From Lachnospiraceae bacterium (GTDB lineage Bacteria > Bacillota > Clostridia > Lachnospirales > Lachnospiraceae), in contig JAJQCZ010000030.1 in NCBI GenBank assembly GCA_021202465.1, positions 1 to 34,682 on the forward strand: a stretch of DNA of 34,682 nucleotides, given 5' to 3'. The notes below the pieces were generated by a model. That model had not been told where the DNA came from and made no database searches. It worked only from the letters and a program-made list of their open reading frames with translations. Each line of letters opens with the position of its first letter. Position 1 is the first letter of the stretch. The position numbers and the translations under genes were made by a program. This document shows, piece by piece, positions 9,191-21,468 of the stretch.

Positions 9191-9916
9191 TTGAAGATCG
9201 TGGGAATTGAGAGCTCGTCCCTGGTGGCCTCGGTGGCCGTGCTGGAGGATGAGACGCTGATCGCCGAATATACGGTAAATTATAAGAAGACACATTCGCA
9301 GACCCTGCTGCCGATGCTCGATGAGATTCTGACGATGACGGAGCAGGACCTGGCGAGTGTGGACGGCATCGCCGTCTCGGAGGGGCCGGGATCCTTTACG
9401 GGGCTGCGCATCGGTTCGGCCACGGCCAAGGGGCTGGGGCTGGTTCTGCAGAAGCCGCTGCTGGCAGTGCCTACGGTGGACGCCATGGCTTATCAGCTTT
9501 TCGGCTGCGCGCACCGGATCTGTCCGATCATGGACGCCCGCAGGCAGCAGGTCTACACGGGCCTGTATACCTTCGAGGAGGAATTTCAGGTGCTGCAGCC
9601 GGCCCGCGCCGTGGCTCTCACGGAGCTCCTGGAAGAGCTGAGTGATAAAGAAGGAAAGACCGTTTTCCTCGGAGACGGCGTTCCCGTATTTCAGAAAGAG
9701 ATCCGTGAGACGCTGGGAGAGCATGCCCTGTTCGCCCCGGCGCCCTGCGGCAGACAGCGGGCCGCCGCGGTGGCTGCGCTGGGACTGAGCTATCTGCGGA
9801 CGGGACGCACGCAGACGGCGGCGGAACACGCGCCCAATTACATCCGTGTATCCCAGGCGGAGCGAGAACTGGCCCGGAAGCGGGCTGCGGCGGCGCAGGG
9901 AGAGAGGCATGAGTGA
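9191..9916 (+). CDS. tsaB: t6A complex scaffold protein TsaB
   Basis: TsaB is the non-catalytic ASKHA-fold partner that dimerises with TsaD. The 241-residue protein begins MKIVGIESSS, and carries DGIAVSEGPGSFTGLRIGSA typical of TsaB. The preferred start is TTG 9191, because a full GGAGG (9178-9182) lies 8 bases before it; the in-frame GTG at 9182 overlaps that ribosome site and is unlikely. The stop overlaps the rimI start by 8 bases (ATGAGTGA), indicating translational coupling. Confidence 0.93.
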   Translation: MKIVGIESSSLVASVAVLEDETLIAEYTVNYKKTHSQTLLPMLDEILTMTEQDLASVDGIAVSEGPGSFTGLRIGSATAKGLGLVLQKPLLAVPTVDAMAYQLFGCAHRICPIMDARRQQVYTGLYTFEEEFQVLQPARAVALTELLEELSDKEGKTVFLGDGVPVFQKEIRETLGEHALFAPAPCGRQRAAAVAALGLSYLRTGRTQTAAEHAPNYIRVSQAERELARKRAAAAQGERHE

Positions 9917-10349
9917 GCCGGTGACAATCCGCGTGCCGGAAGCGTCGGACTTTGAGACGCTGGCCGCGCTGGAGCGACAGTGCTTCTCCGATCCCTGGTC
10001 GGAATCGTCGCTGCGGGAGATGGCGGCGAGTCCGCACACCCGCTATCTGGCGGCGGAATATGAGGGACGGATCGTCGGTTACTGCGGCGCGCAGGTCGTG
10101 CTGGACGAGGGCGATATCCTGCGGATTGCGGTAGACGAGACGGTGCGCAGGCAGGGAATCGGCCGGGCGCTGCTGGCCGCACTCTGGCAGTGTACACCGG
10201 AGATTTGCCTGTGGAATCTGGATGTCCGGGCCGGAAATGAGGCGGCCCGGGCGCTGTATTGTAAAAACGGTTTTATTCCGGTGGGAACGCGAAAGAACTA
10301 TTACCGTGAACCGGCGGAGGACGCCGTACTGATGCGCAGAAAGGGTTAG
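9909..10349 (+). CDS. rimI: ribosomal protein S18 alanine N-acetyltransferase-like GNAT
   Basis: The 146-residue GNAT protein has the acetyl-CoA-binding segment RRQGIGRALL near residue 80, the substrate-side FSDPWSESSLREM near residues 24-36, and a C-terminal NGFIPVGTRKNYY typical of RimI. RimI acetylates the N-terminal Ala of ribosomal protein S18 in E. coli and is very often clustered with tsaB and tsaD. The start overlaps tsaB. Substrate assignment is by family and context only. Confidence 0.9.
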   Translation: MSEPVTIRVPEASDFETLAALERQCFSDPWSESSLREMAASPHTRYLAAEYEGRIVGYCGAQVVLDEGDILRIAVDETVRRQGIGRALLAALWQCTPEICLWNLDVRAGNEAARALYCKNGFIPVGTRKNYYREPAEDAVLMRRKG

Positions 10350-10354
10350 GAGAC

Positions 10355-11278
10355 ATGTTGGATGTGTGTTTGCTGGGGACCGGAGGCATGATGCCCCTTC
10401 CCTATCGCTGGCTGACGTCTCTGATGCTCCGCTACGAGGGAAGTCAACTTCTCATCGACTGCGGGGAAGGGACACAGATCGCGGCCAAAAAGTGCGGGCT
10501 GAGCTTCAAGCCCATCGATGTGATCTGTTTTACGCACTACCATGCCGATCATATCAGTGGCCTGCCGGGCCTGCTCCTCACTATGGGGAACGCCGAGCGG
10601 ACGGAACCGCTCCTGTGCGTCGGTCCCCGGGGCCTGGAGCGGGTGGTGAACGCTTTGCGTACCATCGCGCCGGAGCTGCCCTTCCCGATCGAATACCGGG
10701 AGCTGACGGAGCCGGAGGAGGATTTTTGTGTTCACGGCATGCATATCCATGCCTTCCGGGTTCATCACAATGTAACCTGCTACGGCTACAGCGTGGAGAT
10801 CCACCGGGCCGGGAAGTTTCAGGTGGAACGGGCCCGGGAACTCGGCCTGCCTGTGCAGCTCTGGAATCCTCTGCAGAAAGGGCAGGATGTGGAGTTCGAG
10901 GGAAAGACTTACACTTCCGATATGGTGATGGGAGCGCCGCGGCGGGGACTGAAGGTTACCTATTGCACGGATACGCGTCCGGTGCCGGTGATCGCCCGCG
11001 CCGCCGAAGGGGCCGATCTGTTCATCTGTGAGGGCATGTACGGGGAACCGGACAAGCAGGCCAAGGCCGTGGAGCATAAGCATATGACGTTCCGCGAGGC
11101 CGCCGAGCTGGCCCGCCGGGCGAATCCCCGCCGGATGTGGCTGACGCATTACAGTCCCTCGATGAATCATCCGGAGGAATACATCGATGAAGCGCGCCGC
11201 ATCTTCCCGCGGACGAAGCCGGGAAAGGACGGCAAGAAGATGACCTTAAGGTTTTCTGAGGAATCTCCGGAGGAATGA
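10355..11278 (+). CDS. rnz: ribonuclease Z-type metallo-beta-lactamase
   Basis: The 307-residue protein has [13 protein letters not shown] at the N-terminus, the zinc motif HYHADH near residues 64-69 ([16 protein letters not shown]), and late metal ligands in CTDTRP and the LTHYS segment. These define the RNase Z/ElaC branch, which cuts the 3' trailer of tRNA precursors lacking encoded CCA. All three tRNA genes at the end of this window lack CCA, which agrees with a need for this enzyme. It starts 5 bases after rimI and ends 4 bases before tsaD, so it sits inside the t6A cluster. Confidence 0.93.
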   Translation: MLDVCLLGTGGMMPLPYRWLTSLMLRYEGSQLLIDCGEGTQIAAKKCGLSFKPIDVICFTHYHADHISGLPGLLLTMGNAERTEPLLCVGPRGLERVVNALRTIAPELPFPIEYRELTEPEEDFCVHGMHIHAFRVHHNVTCYGYSVEIHRAGKFQVERARELGLPVQLWNPLQKGQDVEFEGKTYTSDMVMGAPRRGLKVTYCTDTRPVPVIARAAEGADLFICEGMYGEPDKQAKAVEHKHMTFREAAELARRANPRRMWLTHYSPSMNHPEEYIDEARRIFPRTKPGKDGKKMTLRFSEESPEE

Positions 11279-11282
11279 GAAT

Positions 11283-12308
11283 ATGAAAGACATTCTGGTG
11301 CTGGGAATTGAAAGCTCCTGCGACGAGACGGCGGCCTCCGTGGTGAAAAACGGCCGGGAGGTACTGAGCAATGTGATCTCTTCGCAGATCGCGCTGCATA
11401 CGCAGTACGGCGGCGTTGTTCCGGAGCTGGCATCCCGCAAACACATTGAAAATATTAATACTGTCATTGAGCAGGCGCTCTCGGAGGCCGGTATGACGCT
11501 CTCAGACCTGGATGCCGTGGGCGTCACTTATGGGCCGGGACTGGTCGGCGCTCTTCTGGTGGGTGTGGCGGAGGCCAAGGCTGTCGCCTATGCCGCGAAG
11601 AAGCCGCTGATCGGGGTCAATCACATCGAGGGGCATGTCTGCGCCAATCTGATCGAGCATGCGGATCTGGAGCCGCCCTTTCTCTGCCTGATCGTTTCTG
11701 GCGGGCACACCCACCTGGCCCGGATGCGGGACTACGGGGACTTTGAGATCCTCGGGCGCACCCGGGACGACGCGGCGGGGGAGGCCTTTGATAAGGTGGC
11801 CCGGGCGATCGGCCTCGGCTATCCCGGCGGGCCCAAGATCGAGAAGGCCGCGGAGCGTGGAAATCCTCACGCCATTGAATTCCCCCGGGGGAAGGTGGAC
11901 GGTTCCCCGCATGATTTCAGCTTCAGCGGCATGAAATCGGCGGTGCTGAATTATCTGAATCACGCCTCCATGACCGGCGAGACCGTGCGGCAGGAGGATG
12001 TGGCGGCCTCCTTCCAGGCGGCGGTGGTGGATGTCCTGGTGAGCCGTGCCGTGGGCGCGGCCGTGGAGCTGGGGCAGGATAAGCTGGTCCTGGCCGGGGG
12101 CGTGGCCAGCAACGGGGCGCTGCGTCGGGCGATGGCCGAGGCGTGTCTTCAGGCGGGGATCACGCTCTGCTATCCTTCCCCGGTCTACTGTACGGACAAT
12201 GCGGCCATGATCGCTGTGGCGGCGCATTATCACTATATCCGGGGCGAGCGGGCCGACTGGAGCCTCAACGCCGTCCCGAACCTTCCACTGAAAGGAGAAA
12301 TACTATGA
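11283..12308 (+). CDS. tsaD: t6A transferase subunit TsaD
   Basis: TsaD transfers the threonylcarbamoyl group to A37 of tRNA. The 341-residue protein shows the ASKHA start [14 protein letters not shown], the iron-binding HIEGH near residues 112-116, VSGGHTHL, and a late [10 protein letters not shown]. All are standard for the family. GGAGG is placed just before the ATG, overlapping the end of rnz. The last codons overlap the next start as ATGA (12305-12308), coupling it to the formate channel gene. tsaC, the other t6A enzyme, is not in this window. Confidence 0.97.
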   Translation: MKDILVLGIESSCDETAASVVKNGREVLSNVISSQIALHTQYGGVVPELASRKHIENINTVIEQALSEAGMTLSDLDAVGVTYGPGLVGALLVGVAEAKAVAYAAKKPLIGVNHIEGHVCANLIEHADLEPPFLCLIVSGGHTHLARMRDYGDFEILGRTRDDAAGEAFDKVARAIGLGYPGGPKIEKAAERGNPHAIEFPRGKVDGSPHDFSFSGMKSAVLNYLNHASMTGETVRQEDVAASFQAAVVDVLVSRAVGAAVELGQDKLVLAGGVASNGALRRAMAEACLQAGITLCYPSPVYCTDNAAMIAVAAHYHYIRGERADWSLNAVPNLPLKGEIL

Positions 12309-13093
12309 TGAACGCACCGAAGGAAGTAGCTGAGAACTATGTGAATATCGGCGTCGGCAAGACGAAGCTTAAAACAGCCCGGATGTTTGTGCTGGGACTG
12401 CTGGCCGGCATGTTCATTGCCTTCGCGGGGATCGCCGGAACTACGGCCTCCTCGACAATCGAAAATGCTTCCGTGGCCAAGCTGGTGAGCGCCGCGGTCT
12501 TCCCCGGAGGGCTGGCCATGGTGCTGCTGGCCGGCAGCGAGCTCTTCACCGGCAACTGCCTGCTGGTGATCCCGCTGCTGGAGAAGAAGGTGACCTTCCC
12601 CGCTGTACTGCGCAGCTGGGTGTTTGTCTACCTGGGCAACTTCGTTGGCGGCGTCCTTGTGGCGGCCCTGGTGGTCTATGCGCATCTGGGCACCCTGTTT
12701 GGCGGTGCGCTGGGCGAGTCCATCGTCAGCACGGCAGTTGCCAAGGTCTCTTTAAGCTTCGGCGACGCGCTGCTGCGGGGCATCCTCTGCAACATCCTCG
12801 TCTGTATCGCGGTCTGGATTTCCTTCGCCGCCAAATCTGCCGGCGGAAAGATCGTGGGACTCTATTTCCCGGTCATGTTCTTCGTCCTGTGCGGATTCGA
12901 GCACTGCGTGGCCAATATGTATTACATCTCGGCGGGGCTGTTCGCAAGCTCCGTGTACGGCATCGAGGCCGCCGGGCTCACCTGGGGGAGTTTCCTCCTG
13001 AACAACCTGCTGCCCGTGACGTTGGGCAACCTCATCGGCGGAGCGGCCGTGGGCTGCGCGTATTGGTTCGTTTACCTGAAAAAAGATGAGTAA
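12305..13093 (+). CDS. formate/nitrite transporter (FNT) family channel
   Basis: The 262-residue protein has about six hydrophobic segments, starting near residues 27-48, 65-92, 103-127, 155-175, 185-210 and 228-258. [10 protein letters not shown] near residues 197-206 carries the conserved pore His of FocA/NirC (here H200), and YLGNFVGGV and [11 protein letters not shown] are the Asn-Gly helix breaks of the fold. Such pentameric channels pass formate, nitrite or hydrosulfide. The start overlaps the tsaD stop and has GGAG 8 bases upstream; ATG 12308 is also possible. The following gene is a PflX-like radical SAM protein, which makes formate the more likely substrate, but this is inferred. Confidence 0.9.
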   Translation: MMNAPKEVAENYVNIGVGKTKLKTARMFVLGLLAGMFIAFAGIAGTTASSTIENASVAKLVSAAVFPGGLAMVLLAGSELFTGNCLLVIPLLEKKVTFPAVLRSWVFVYLGNFVGGVLVAALVVYAHLGTLFGGALGESIVSTAVAKVSLSFGDALLRGILCNILVCIAVWISFAAKSAGGKIVGLYFPVMFFVLCGFEHCVANMYYISAGLFASSVYGIEAAGLTWGSFLLNNLLPVTLGNLIGGAAVGCAYWFVYLKKDE

Positions 13094-13160
13094 GAATACC
13101 GGTTGTTGGCGTATTTTCACTTGTGAAGAAGAAAATCGGATGACAGGATAGAAAACGGAG

Positions 13161-13190
13161 AAAAGGGCTTCGCGGCGGCGGGGCCTTTTT
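13161..13190 (+). terminator. terminator after the t6A-FNT unit
   Basis: AAAAGGGC (13161-13168) pairs with GCCTTTTT (13183-13190) with one G-U pair; the loop is GC-rich and the 3' arm is itself the T-tract. Confidence 0.6.
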
Positions 13191-13339
13191 CGCCATAAAA
13201 AAACGTGTATCTGAATCAGCAGGACGAAGATGGCCAAAGCAGGCGCTGTTCCGTCTGGACGGGGTGGGGCGTAAATATGGTCCGCATGATGCCAACTCAG
13301 ATGCCGGAGAGTGTATTCTACATGGAGGGAGGAAGGAAG

Positions 13340-14248
13340 ATGGATTTGTGCAGACTGTGCCCCCGTGACTGCGGTGTGAACCGCGCGGCGGGGCAGCGGG
13401 GTGTGTGCGGCGTGGCCGGACCGGGAATCCGGGCCGCCCGGGCGGCGCTTCACCGTTGGGAGGAGCCGTGTATCTCCGGGGAGACCGGTTCGGGCGCCGT
13501 CTTCTTCTCCGGCTGTCCGCTGCGCTGCGTCTACTGCCAGAACCGGGATATCGCCCGGGGCGCAGTGGGGGAGACGATCTCCTGGGAGCGGCTCGCAGAA
13601 ATATTTCTCGAACTGGAGGCGCAGGGCGCAGCCAACATCAACCTGGTGACGCCGACGCACTACACGCCGGAGATCATCCGGGCTGTGCAGCGGGCCCGCG
13701 GACAGGGCCTGACCGTGCCGATCGTGCATAACGGCAGCGGCTATGAGCGGCCGGAGGTGCTGCGGAGCCTGGAGGGGATCATCGACATCTATCTGACGGA
13801 TTTTAAATACATGGAGCCGGAGACGGCGGCGCGTTACTCGCGGGCGCCGGACTATCCTGCCGTGGCGCAGGAGGCCCTGGCGGAAATGGTGCGGCAGGCG
13901 CCGGAACCGGTCTTTGATGAAAATGGCCTGATGCGGCGGGGCGTCATCGTGCGTCATCTGCTGCTGCCGGGTCATCTGCGCAATGCCCGTGCCGTGGTGC
14001 GGTATGTCTATGAAACGTACGGCGATCGGGTATACGTAAGCCTGATGAACCAGTACACGCCCATGCCGGGCATCGGGGAAACGTACCCGGAACTGGCGCG
14101 GCGCGTCACCGCCCGGGAATATGAGCGTCTGGTGGACTATGCCCTCTCCCTGGGCGTCGAAAACGGATTCATCCAGGAAGGGGATACGGCGCAGGAGAGC
14201 TTCATCCCGGCCTTTGACGGAGAAGGACTTCTTCGGGACGAACTTTAA
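13340..14248 (+). CDS. PflX-like radical SAM protein (pyruvate-formate-lyase-activating-enzyme related)
   Basis: The 302-residue protein starts MDLCRLCPRDCGVNR, a Cys-rich N-terminal motif of the family, and has the radical SAM cluster motif in GCPLRCVYCQNRDIA (CxxxCxxC type) near residues 60-75. The family is usually called PflX or 'radical SAM protein' and its substrate is unknown; it differs from true PflA. The frame is open to 13205, but GGGAGG (13327-13332) lies 7 bases before ATG 13340, and that start begins the conserved region. No glycyl-radical enzyme is nearby. The formate channel just upstream is a suggestive neighbour. Confidence 0.88.
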   Translation: MDLCRLCPRDCGVNRAAGQRGVCGVAGPGIRAARAALHRWEEPCISGETGSGAVFFSGCPLRCVYCQNRDIARGAVGETISWERLAEIFLELEAQGAANINLVTPTHYTPEIIRAVQRARGQGLTVPIVHNGSGYERPEVLRSLEGIIDIYLTDFKYMEPETAARYSRAPDYPAVAQEALAEMVRQAPEPVFDENGLMRRGVIVRHLLLPGHLRNARAVVRYVYETYGDRVYVSLMNQYTPMPGIGETYPELARRVTAREYERLVDYALSLGVENGFIQEGDTAQESFIPAFDGEGLLRDEL

Positions 14249-14371
14249 CGCGGTTTTCCACTGGCATCTTCGGAAACCGTATGGTATCATGAGGATATCA
14301 GGATTGCGCCAATGCGGACACCCGCAGGGCGCTCTTTGAAGCAATCCGTCGTATCATATGAATATAACTCC

Positions 14372-14386
14372 CCGCCCTCCGGGCGG
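14372..14386 (+). promoter_or_regulatory. GC hairpin just upstream of the deoB ribosome site
   Basis: CCGCCC (14372-14377) and GGGCGG (14381-14386) flank a TCC loop. The stem ends 3 bases before GAGGAGG, the deoB ribosome site. It has no T-tract, so it is unlikely to terminate; an effect on translation is possible but unproven. Confidence 0.4.
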
Positions 14387-14402
14387 AGAGAGGAGGCAGA
14401 AT

Positions 14403-15599
14403 ATGGCAGACCAGAAATATAAGCGCATCTTTGTTGTTGTCCTGGACTCCCTGGGCATCGGAGCCATGGCGGACTCAGAGGCTTTCGGGGATATCGGCGT
14501 CAATACGCTGGGACACATTTCCGGGACCGTGGAGCATTTTGACATCCCCCATCTGCAGCGGATGGGCTTGGCGAATCTCTGCCCGCTGCGGCAGGTGGCT
14601 CCGGCAGAGCATCCGCTGGGATATTATGCGAAGCTCAATGAGCGCAGCGCCGGCAAGGATACCATGACAGGCCACTGGGAGATGATGGGGCTCGAGAGCC
14701 GCAAGCCTTTCCAGACCTTTACCGACACGGGCTTCCCGCCGGAGCTGATCCGGGAGCTGGAGGCGCGGACCGGGCACAAGGTCATCGGCAATAAGAGCGC
14801 CAGCGGTACGGTGATCCTCGATGAACTGGCGGAGGAGGAGATCGCCACCGGCCACATGATCGTCTATACCTCGGCGGATTCGGTGCTGCAGATCTGCGGC
14901 AATGAGGAGACCTTCGACCTGCAGGAGCTCTATCGCTGCTGCGAGATCGCCCGTGAGCTGACACTGCGGGACGAGTGGAAGGTGGGGCGTGTCATCGCCC
15001 GCCCCTATGTGGGAAAGAAGAAGGGCGAATTCGTCCGCACCAGCAACCGCCACGATTATGCTCTGAAGCCCTTCGGCCCCACGGCGCTCGATGTGCTGAA
15101 GGAAGCCGGTCTTGATGTGATCTCCATCGGCAAGATCCGTGATATCTTCGACGGAGAGGGAATCACCCGGGCGCTGAAGTCGAAGAGCTCGGTGCACGGC
15201 ATGGAGCAGACGATCGATACGGCGCAGGAGGATTTCCACGGCCTCTGCTTTGTGAACCTGGTGGATTTTGACGCGCTGTGGGGGCATCGCCGGAATCCGC
15301 AGGGTTATGGCGAGGAGATCGAGCGCTTTGACAGGAAATTGGGCGAGCTCCTGCCGCTGCTGCGTGAGGACGATCTGCTGATGCTGACGGCAGATCACGG
15401 AAATGATCCCACCTATAAGGGAACCGATCATACGCGGGAGAAGGTGCCGCTTCTGTGCTACTCGCCTTCTATGAAGGGAGCGGGCGCGCTGCCGGAACAG
15501 GATACCTTCGCCGTGATCGGCGCCACGGTGACGGAGAATTTCGGTCTGGAAATGCCGGAGGGTACGATCGGGACTTCCCTTCTGGATCAGCTTCGCTAG
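14403..15599 (+). CDS. deoB: phosphopentomutase
   Basis: DeoB interconverts (deoxy)ribose 1- and 5-phosphates, linking nucleoside salvage to central metabolism. The 398-residue protein shows the alkaline-phosphatase-type metal sites: [14 protein letters not shown] at the N-terminus, the phospho-Thr nucleophile region [14 protein letters not shown] near residues 80-95, and [18 protein letters not shown] near residues 325-342. GAGGAGG sits correctly before ATG 14403; an in-frame ATG at 14358 would add 15 Pro/Arg-rich residues that the family lacks. A nucleotidase follows directly. Confidence 0.97.
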   Translation: MADQKYKRIFVVVLDSLGIGAMADSEAFGDIGVNTLGHISGTVEHFDIPHLQRMGLANLCPLRQVAPAEHPLGYYAKLNERSAGKDTMTGHWEMMGLESRKPFQTFTDTGFPPELIRELEARTGHKVIGNKSASGTVILDELAEEEIATGHMIVYTSADSVLQICGNEETFDLQELYRCCEIARELTLRDEWKVGRVIARPYVGKKKGEFVRTSNRHDYALKPFGPTALDVLKEAGLDVISIGKIRDIFDGEGITRALKSKSSVHGMEQTIDTAQEDFHGLCFVNLVDFDALWGHRRNPQGYGEEIERFDRKLGELLPLLREDDLLMLTADHGNDPTYKGTDHTREKVPLLCYSPSMKGAGALPEQDTFAVIGATVTENFGLEMPEGTIGTSLLDQLR

Positions 15600-15605
15600 G
15601 AGGAT

Positions 15606-16301
15606 ATGGTGATACGGAATCTGTTATTTGACCTGGATGAAACACTGTTCGACTTTCACCGGGCGGAGGCTATCGCTCTGCGCCGCGCGCTGGAATCTCT
15701 GGGCATCACGCCCACCGAGGAGATCGTGGTGCGCTATAGTGCGATTAATGACAGCCAGTGGAAGCGGCTGGAGCTGGGAGAGATCAACCGTGATGAGGTG
15801 ACGCTGGGGCGCTTCGGGATCCTCTTCCGGGAGTTTGGCCTCGATGCTTCGCAGGAGGCCATGCGGGATGCCTATGAGGGCTTCCTGGGTGAGGGGCATT
15901 ATTACATCGAAGGGGCGGAGGCGCTACTTGAGCGCCTGGCTCCGGCATACCGCCTGTATCTGGTCTCCAACGGCACGGCCCGGGTGCAGAGAAGCCGTAT
16001 TGCCAGCGCCGGGCTGGAGAAATATTTCCGTGAAATCTTCATCTCGCAGGAAATCGGCCACAACAAACCGGATAGGGCCTTCTTTGATTTCTGCTTTGCC
16101 CGCATCCCGGAGTTCTCCCGGGAGGAGACGGTGATCGTGGGCGACAGCCTGACCTCGGACATCCGCGGCGGAAATAACGCCGGGATCCGTACCTGCTGGT
16201 TTAATCCGGCGGGAAAGGAGAACACCGCCGACGTCCGGGTGGACTGGGAGATCGCCCGGCTGGATGAGCTGCCGGGGATCTGGGAGAAGGAGAAGCTGTA
16301 A
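15606..16301 (+). CDS. HAD-superfamily hydrolase, YjjG-type pyrimidine nucleotidase
   Basis: The 231-residue protein has the HAD motif I FDLDETLF near residues 8-15, motif II VSNGTARVQ near residue 119, the motif III lysine in GHNKPDRAFF, and motif IV VIVGDSLTSDIRGG. These and the length match the YjjG group, which in E. coli dephosphorylates non-canonical pyrimidine nucleotides. AGGAGG (15598-15603) overlaps the deoB stop; its spacing to ATG 15606 is only 2 bases and to GTG 15609 is 5, so initiation may really be at the GTG. Position behind deoB fits nucleotide housekeeping. Confidence 0.88.
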   Translation: MVIRNLLFDLDETLFDFHRAEAIALRRALESLGITPTEEIVVRYSAINDSQWKRLELGEINRDEVTLGRFGILFREFGLDASQEAMRDAYEGFLGEGHYYIEGAEALLERLAPAYRLYLVSNGTARVQRSRIASAGLEKYFREIFISQEIGHNKPDRAFFDFCFARIPEFSREETVIVGDSLTSDIRGGNNAGIRTCWFNPAGKENTADVRVDWEIARLDELPGIWEKEKL

Positions 16302-16474
16302 ACGCAGAACTTCTGCAGAGCAGGAGCCTTCCCGGATGACGAAAATATTTGGCTGCATAGAATTTTTGTTTTTGTGGATAATAGTGAACAACAAAGAAAC
16401 TTGCCGTTCAAATTATATGACCATTCAGAAGAGGACGGCACAGGAATGTTCTGTCCGAAAGAGAGGTATATGAT

Positions 16475-16906
16475 ATGGACAATTCCACGAAGACATTGCT
16501 GGAGGAGTGCAATTCCGGCTGCAAGATGGCGATTCAAAGCATGGATCAGGTGAGAGAGTACGTGCGGGACGAAAAACTCAGCCGGATGATTTCTTCCTGC
16601 CGGCAGAAGCATGCGGAGCTGGAGCAGGAGACGGAGAAACTGCTGCATCAGGCCGGACATCCGGAGAAGGAGCCGCATCCGGTTGCGACGGCTTTCTCCT
16701 GGCTGACCACAGAAGTGAAGATGAAGATGAAGGACGACAGCCGTCAGGTCGCCCGGGTGATGATGGACGGCTGCAGAATGGGCATTAAGAGCATCAGTGA
16801 ACAGAAAAACCGCCTGGAGGACGCCTCGCACGAGAGCCGGAGCCTGGCGGAGAAGCTGCTGCAGACCGAGGAGGATTTCCTGGAAGAGCTGGAAGCCTTT
16901 GTCTGA
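16475..16906 (+). CDS. DUF2383-like four-helix protein
   Basis: This 143-residue protein has no signal peptide or membrane segment and reads as almost entirely helical and amphipathic, with heptad-like stretches around residues 5-60 and 75-143. The segment EPHPVATAFSWLTTEVKMKM and the repeated GCKMAIQSMDQV and GCRMGIKSISEQ, one in each half, match a family common in Lachnospiraceae and related to DUF2383, a ferritin-like helical bundle. The function is unknown. GAGAGG lies 8 bases before the ATG. A 170-base gap with A/T-rich sequence precedes it, but I see no convincing promoter there. A Nif11-like gene follows 38 bases later. Confidence 0.75.
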   Translation: MDNSTKTLLEECNSGCKMAIQSMDQVREYVRDEKLSRMISSCRQKHAELEQETEKLLHQAGHPEKEPHPVATAFSWLTTEVKMKMKDDSRQVARVMMDGCRMGIKSISEQKNRLEDASHESRSLAEKLLQTEEDFLEELEAFV

Positions 16907-16944
16907 CCGGTCTGCGGCCGGATACAAAAGAGGAGGGATACGTC

Positions 16945-17229
16945 ATGACGACGGTCGAACAACTGGAGGAGCTGCAGCGGCGGGCCTTGCAGAACCCGGC
17001 GCTGCGGAAGGAACTGCTTGCCACCCGGCAGGAGCCGGACGCTTATGCGGCGTTCTGTGAGAAATGTCAGGAGCTGGGCTATGAGATCTACCCGATGGAT
17101 CTCATCGTAGCGGGGGAGGAGTTCTACGCCTCCTACCGCCGCAGCACAAACGGGGGTGGCGAGAATTCGCCGAAGCTTGAGGGAGAGGACGATTTCTACG
17201 AGATGTTCTTCGCGGCCCTGGAGGCATAA
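16945..17229 (+). CDS. Nif11-like small protein (leader-peptide-like, orphan)
   Basis: The 94-residue protein has a Nif11-type N-terminal helical domain: an EELQRRALQNPALRKELL helix, then DAYAAFCEKCQELGYEI, then a short third segment. Nif11-like domains serve as leader peptides for some post-translationally modified peptides and also occur alone. A glycine triplet at residues 70-72 (TNGGGEN) sits where leaders of that class are cut, leaving a 22-residue acidic tail with no Cys. No maturase, peptidase or exporter gene is nearby. A perfect AGGAGG (16931-16936) precedes the ATG. I regard a peptide natural product as unlikely but not excluded. Confidence 0.7.
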   Translation: MTTVEQLEELQRRALQNPALRKELLATRQEPDAYAAFCEKCQELGYEIYPMDLIVAGEEFYASYRRSTNGGGENSPKLEGEDDFYEMFFAALEA

Positions 17230-17235
17230 AACAGA

Positions 17236-17307
17236 ATGCGCTTTGCGCATCCGTCGGAGGACTTTTCTATATGATGATTTTTTTCATACGTTCTGAGCAG
17301 TGCTCAG
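17236..17307 (+). repeat. two short perfect inverted repeats upstream of the DUF3237 gene
   Basis: ATGCGC/GCGCAT (17236-17250, loop TTT) follows the Nif11-like stop, and CTGAGC/GCTCAG (17293-17307, loop AGT) lies just before the ribosome site of the next gene. The first may be a weak terminator; the second could be an operator or leader hairpin. Between them is a T-run (TTTTTTTC near 17278). Confidence 0.45.
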
Positions 17308-17325
17308 AGAAAGGAAAAACAGAAC

Positions 17326-17775
17326 ATGAACGACAGACAAAATGACAAAATGATCATGGAATTCAACATCGCGATCGAGCCGGAGAAGATCTCCCGTATG
17401 GAAGCGTCGAATGGTTTGGTGACGATCATTCCCTTCACCGGTTCGGTGGAGTCGGAGCTCTTCTCCGGGGAGATCCTTCCCGGTGCGGCGGACATCCAGA
17501 TCACCAACGCGGCGGGCATCCGCCATATGTGCGCCCGCTATATGTTCGAAGGAACCGATTACACCGGTGCCAAATGCCGCCTCTTCGTGGACAACAACGG
17601 CTATTTTGAGCGTGATCATTCTCCCCGTCCCTTCGAGGCGCAGCCGACCTTCATGACGGACAGCGAGGCGCTGACGAACTACCTGCACGGGACGCATTTC
17701 CGCGCAGATGGCCATTCAAAAGAGGGCGGCGTGGATATCCGTATCTTCGATATCCGGCAGACGGCGGAAGAGTAA
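17326..17775 (+). CDS. DUF3237 family protein
   Basis: The 149-residue protein has the pattern of DUF3237 beta-barrel proteins: FTGSVESELFSGEILPGAAD near residues 38-57, HMCARYMFEGTDYTG near residues 67-81, and a late GTHFRADGHSKEGGVDIRIF. No catalytic activity is established for the family, and no signal peptide or membrane segment is seen. AAAGGA lies about 13 bases before ATG 17326. The gene ends at a bidirectional terminator shared with carB. Confidence 0.85.
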   Translation: MNDRQNDKMIMEFNIAIEPEKISRMEASNGLVTIIPFTGSVESELFSGEILPGAADIQITNAAGIRHMCARYMFEGTDYTGAKCRLFVDNNGYFERDHSPRPFEAQPTFMTDSEALTNYLHGTHFRADGHSKEGGVDIRIFDIRQTAEE

Positions 17776-17805
17776 AACGTTGACGCAGGCGGGCCGACAT
17801 AAAAG

Positions 17806-17850
17806 AAAAGGCAGCGGCGAAGGTTCAGGAGAACCCGGCCGCTGCCTTTT
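17806..17850. terminator. bidirectional terminator between the DUF3237 gene and carB
   Basis: AAAAGGCAGCGGC (17806-17818) pairs perfectly with GCCGCTGCCTTTT (17838-17850), and GGTTC/GAACC forms an inner stem. A-runs on one side and T-runs on the other let it work for both convergent genes. Confidence 0.93.
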
Positions 17851-17915
17851 CTCTGTTCGGCGCATACGGAGTTGTCAGAATATCTTCCGGAGAAAAGCGC
17901 TTTTCTTCCGATGCA

Positions 17916-21140
<3,225 letters not shown>

Positions 21141-21274
21141 TCTCTTGCCTCCTCCTAAGGTTTATCGCGTGAATCCTCCGTCTGCCAGACGTTCGTCTCC
21201 GGGACGATACCGTGCAGGGAGGTTTTCCGTGAAACTGGTGCGGACAATAAATCCTGCCGTGTCCGCTCGTACCT

Positions 21275-21302
21275 ATTATAAAGGACAGTCCGGGAAAATC
21301 AA
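21275..21302 (-). promoter_or_regulatory. carB promoter and leader
   Basis: On the minus strand TTGATT (21297-21302) and TATAAT (21275-21280) are 16 bases apart, about 135 bases upstream of carB. The leader contains two mutually exclusive short hairpins at 21179-21198. I see no clear PyrR-binding element or attenuator terminator. Confidence 0.7.
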
Positions 21303-21358
21303 GCAGGAATCCGGCAACATGGGAACCAAAGGTTCATTAAATCAGCTCTCCCAGGCAT

Positions 21359-21387
21359 TTGCCGTTCGCAAAGAAAAAGCGTATAAT
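21359..21387 (+). promoter_or_regulatory. promoter for the trmO-like gene
   Basis: TTGCCG (21359-21364) and a perfect TATAAT (21382-21387) are 17 bases apart, divergent from the carB promoter. Confidence 0.7.
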
Positions 21388-21468
21388 GAGCAGCAGAAGA
21401 AATTTTGCCGGGCAGAGCTTTCAGACGGCCCGGCCAGTTGATGGCAGTATATGCAAAGAGGACATGGG

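Noticed and set aside
16945-17229. A complete modified-peptide biosynthetic cluster around the Nif11-like gene
   Set aside because: No maturase, peptidase or exporter is encoded nearby and the tail has no Cys.
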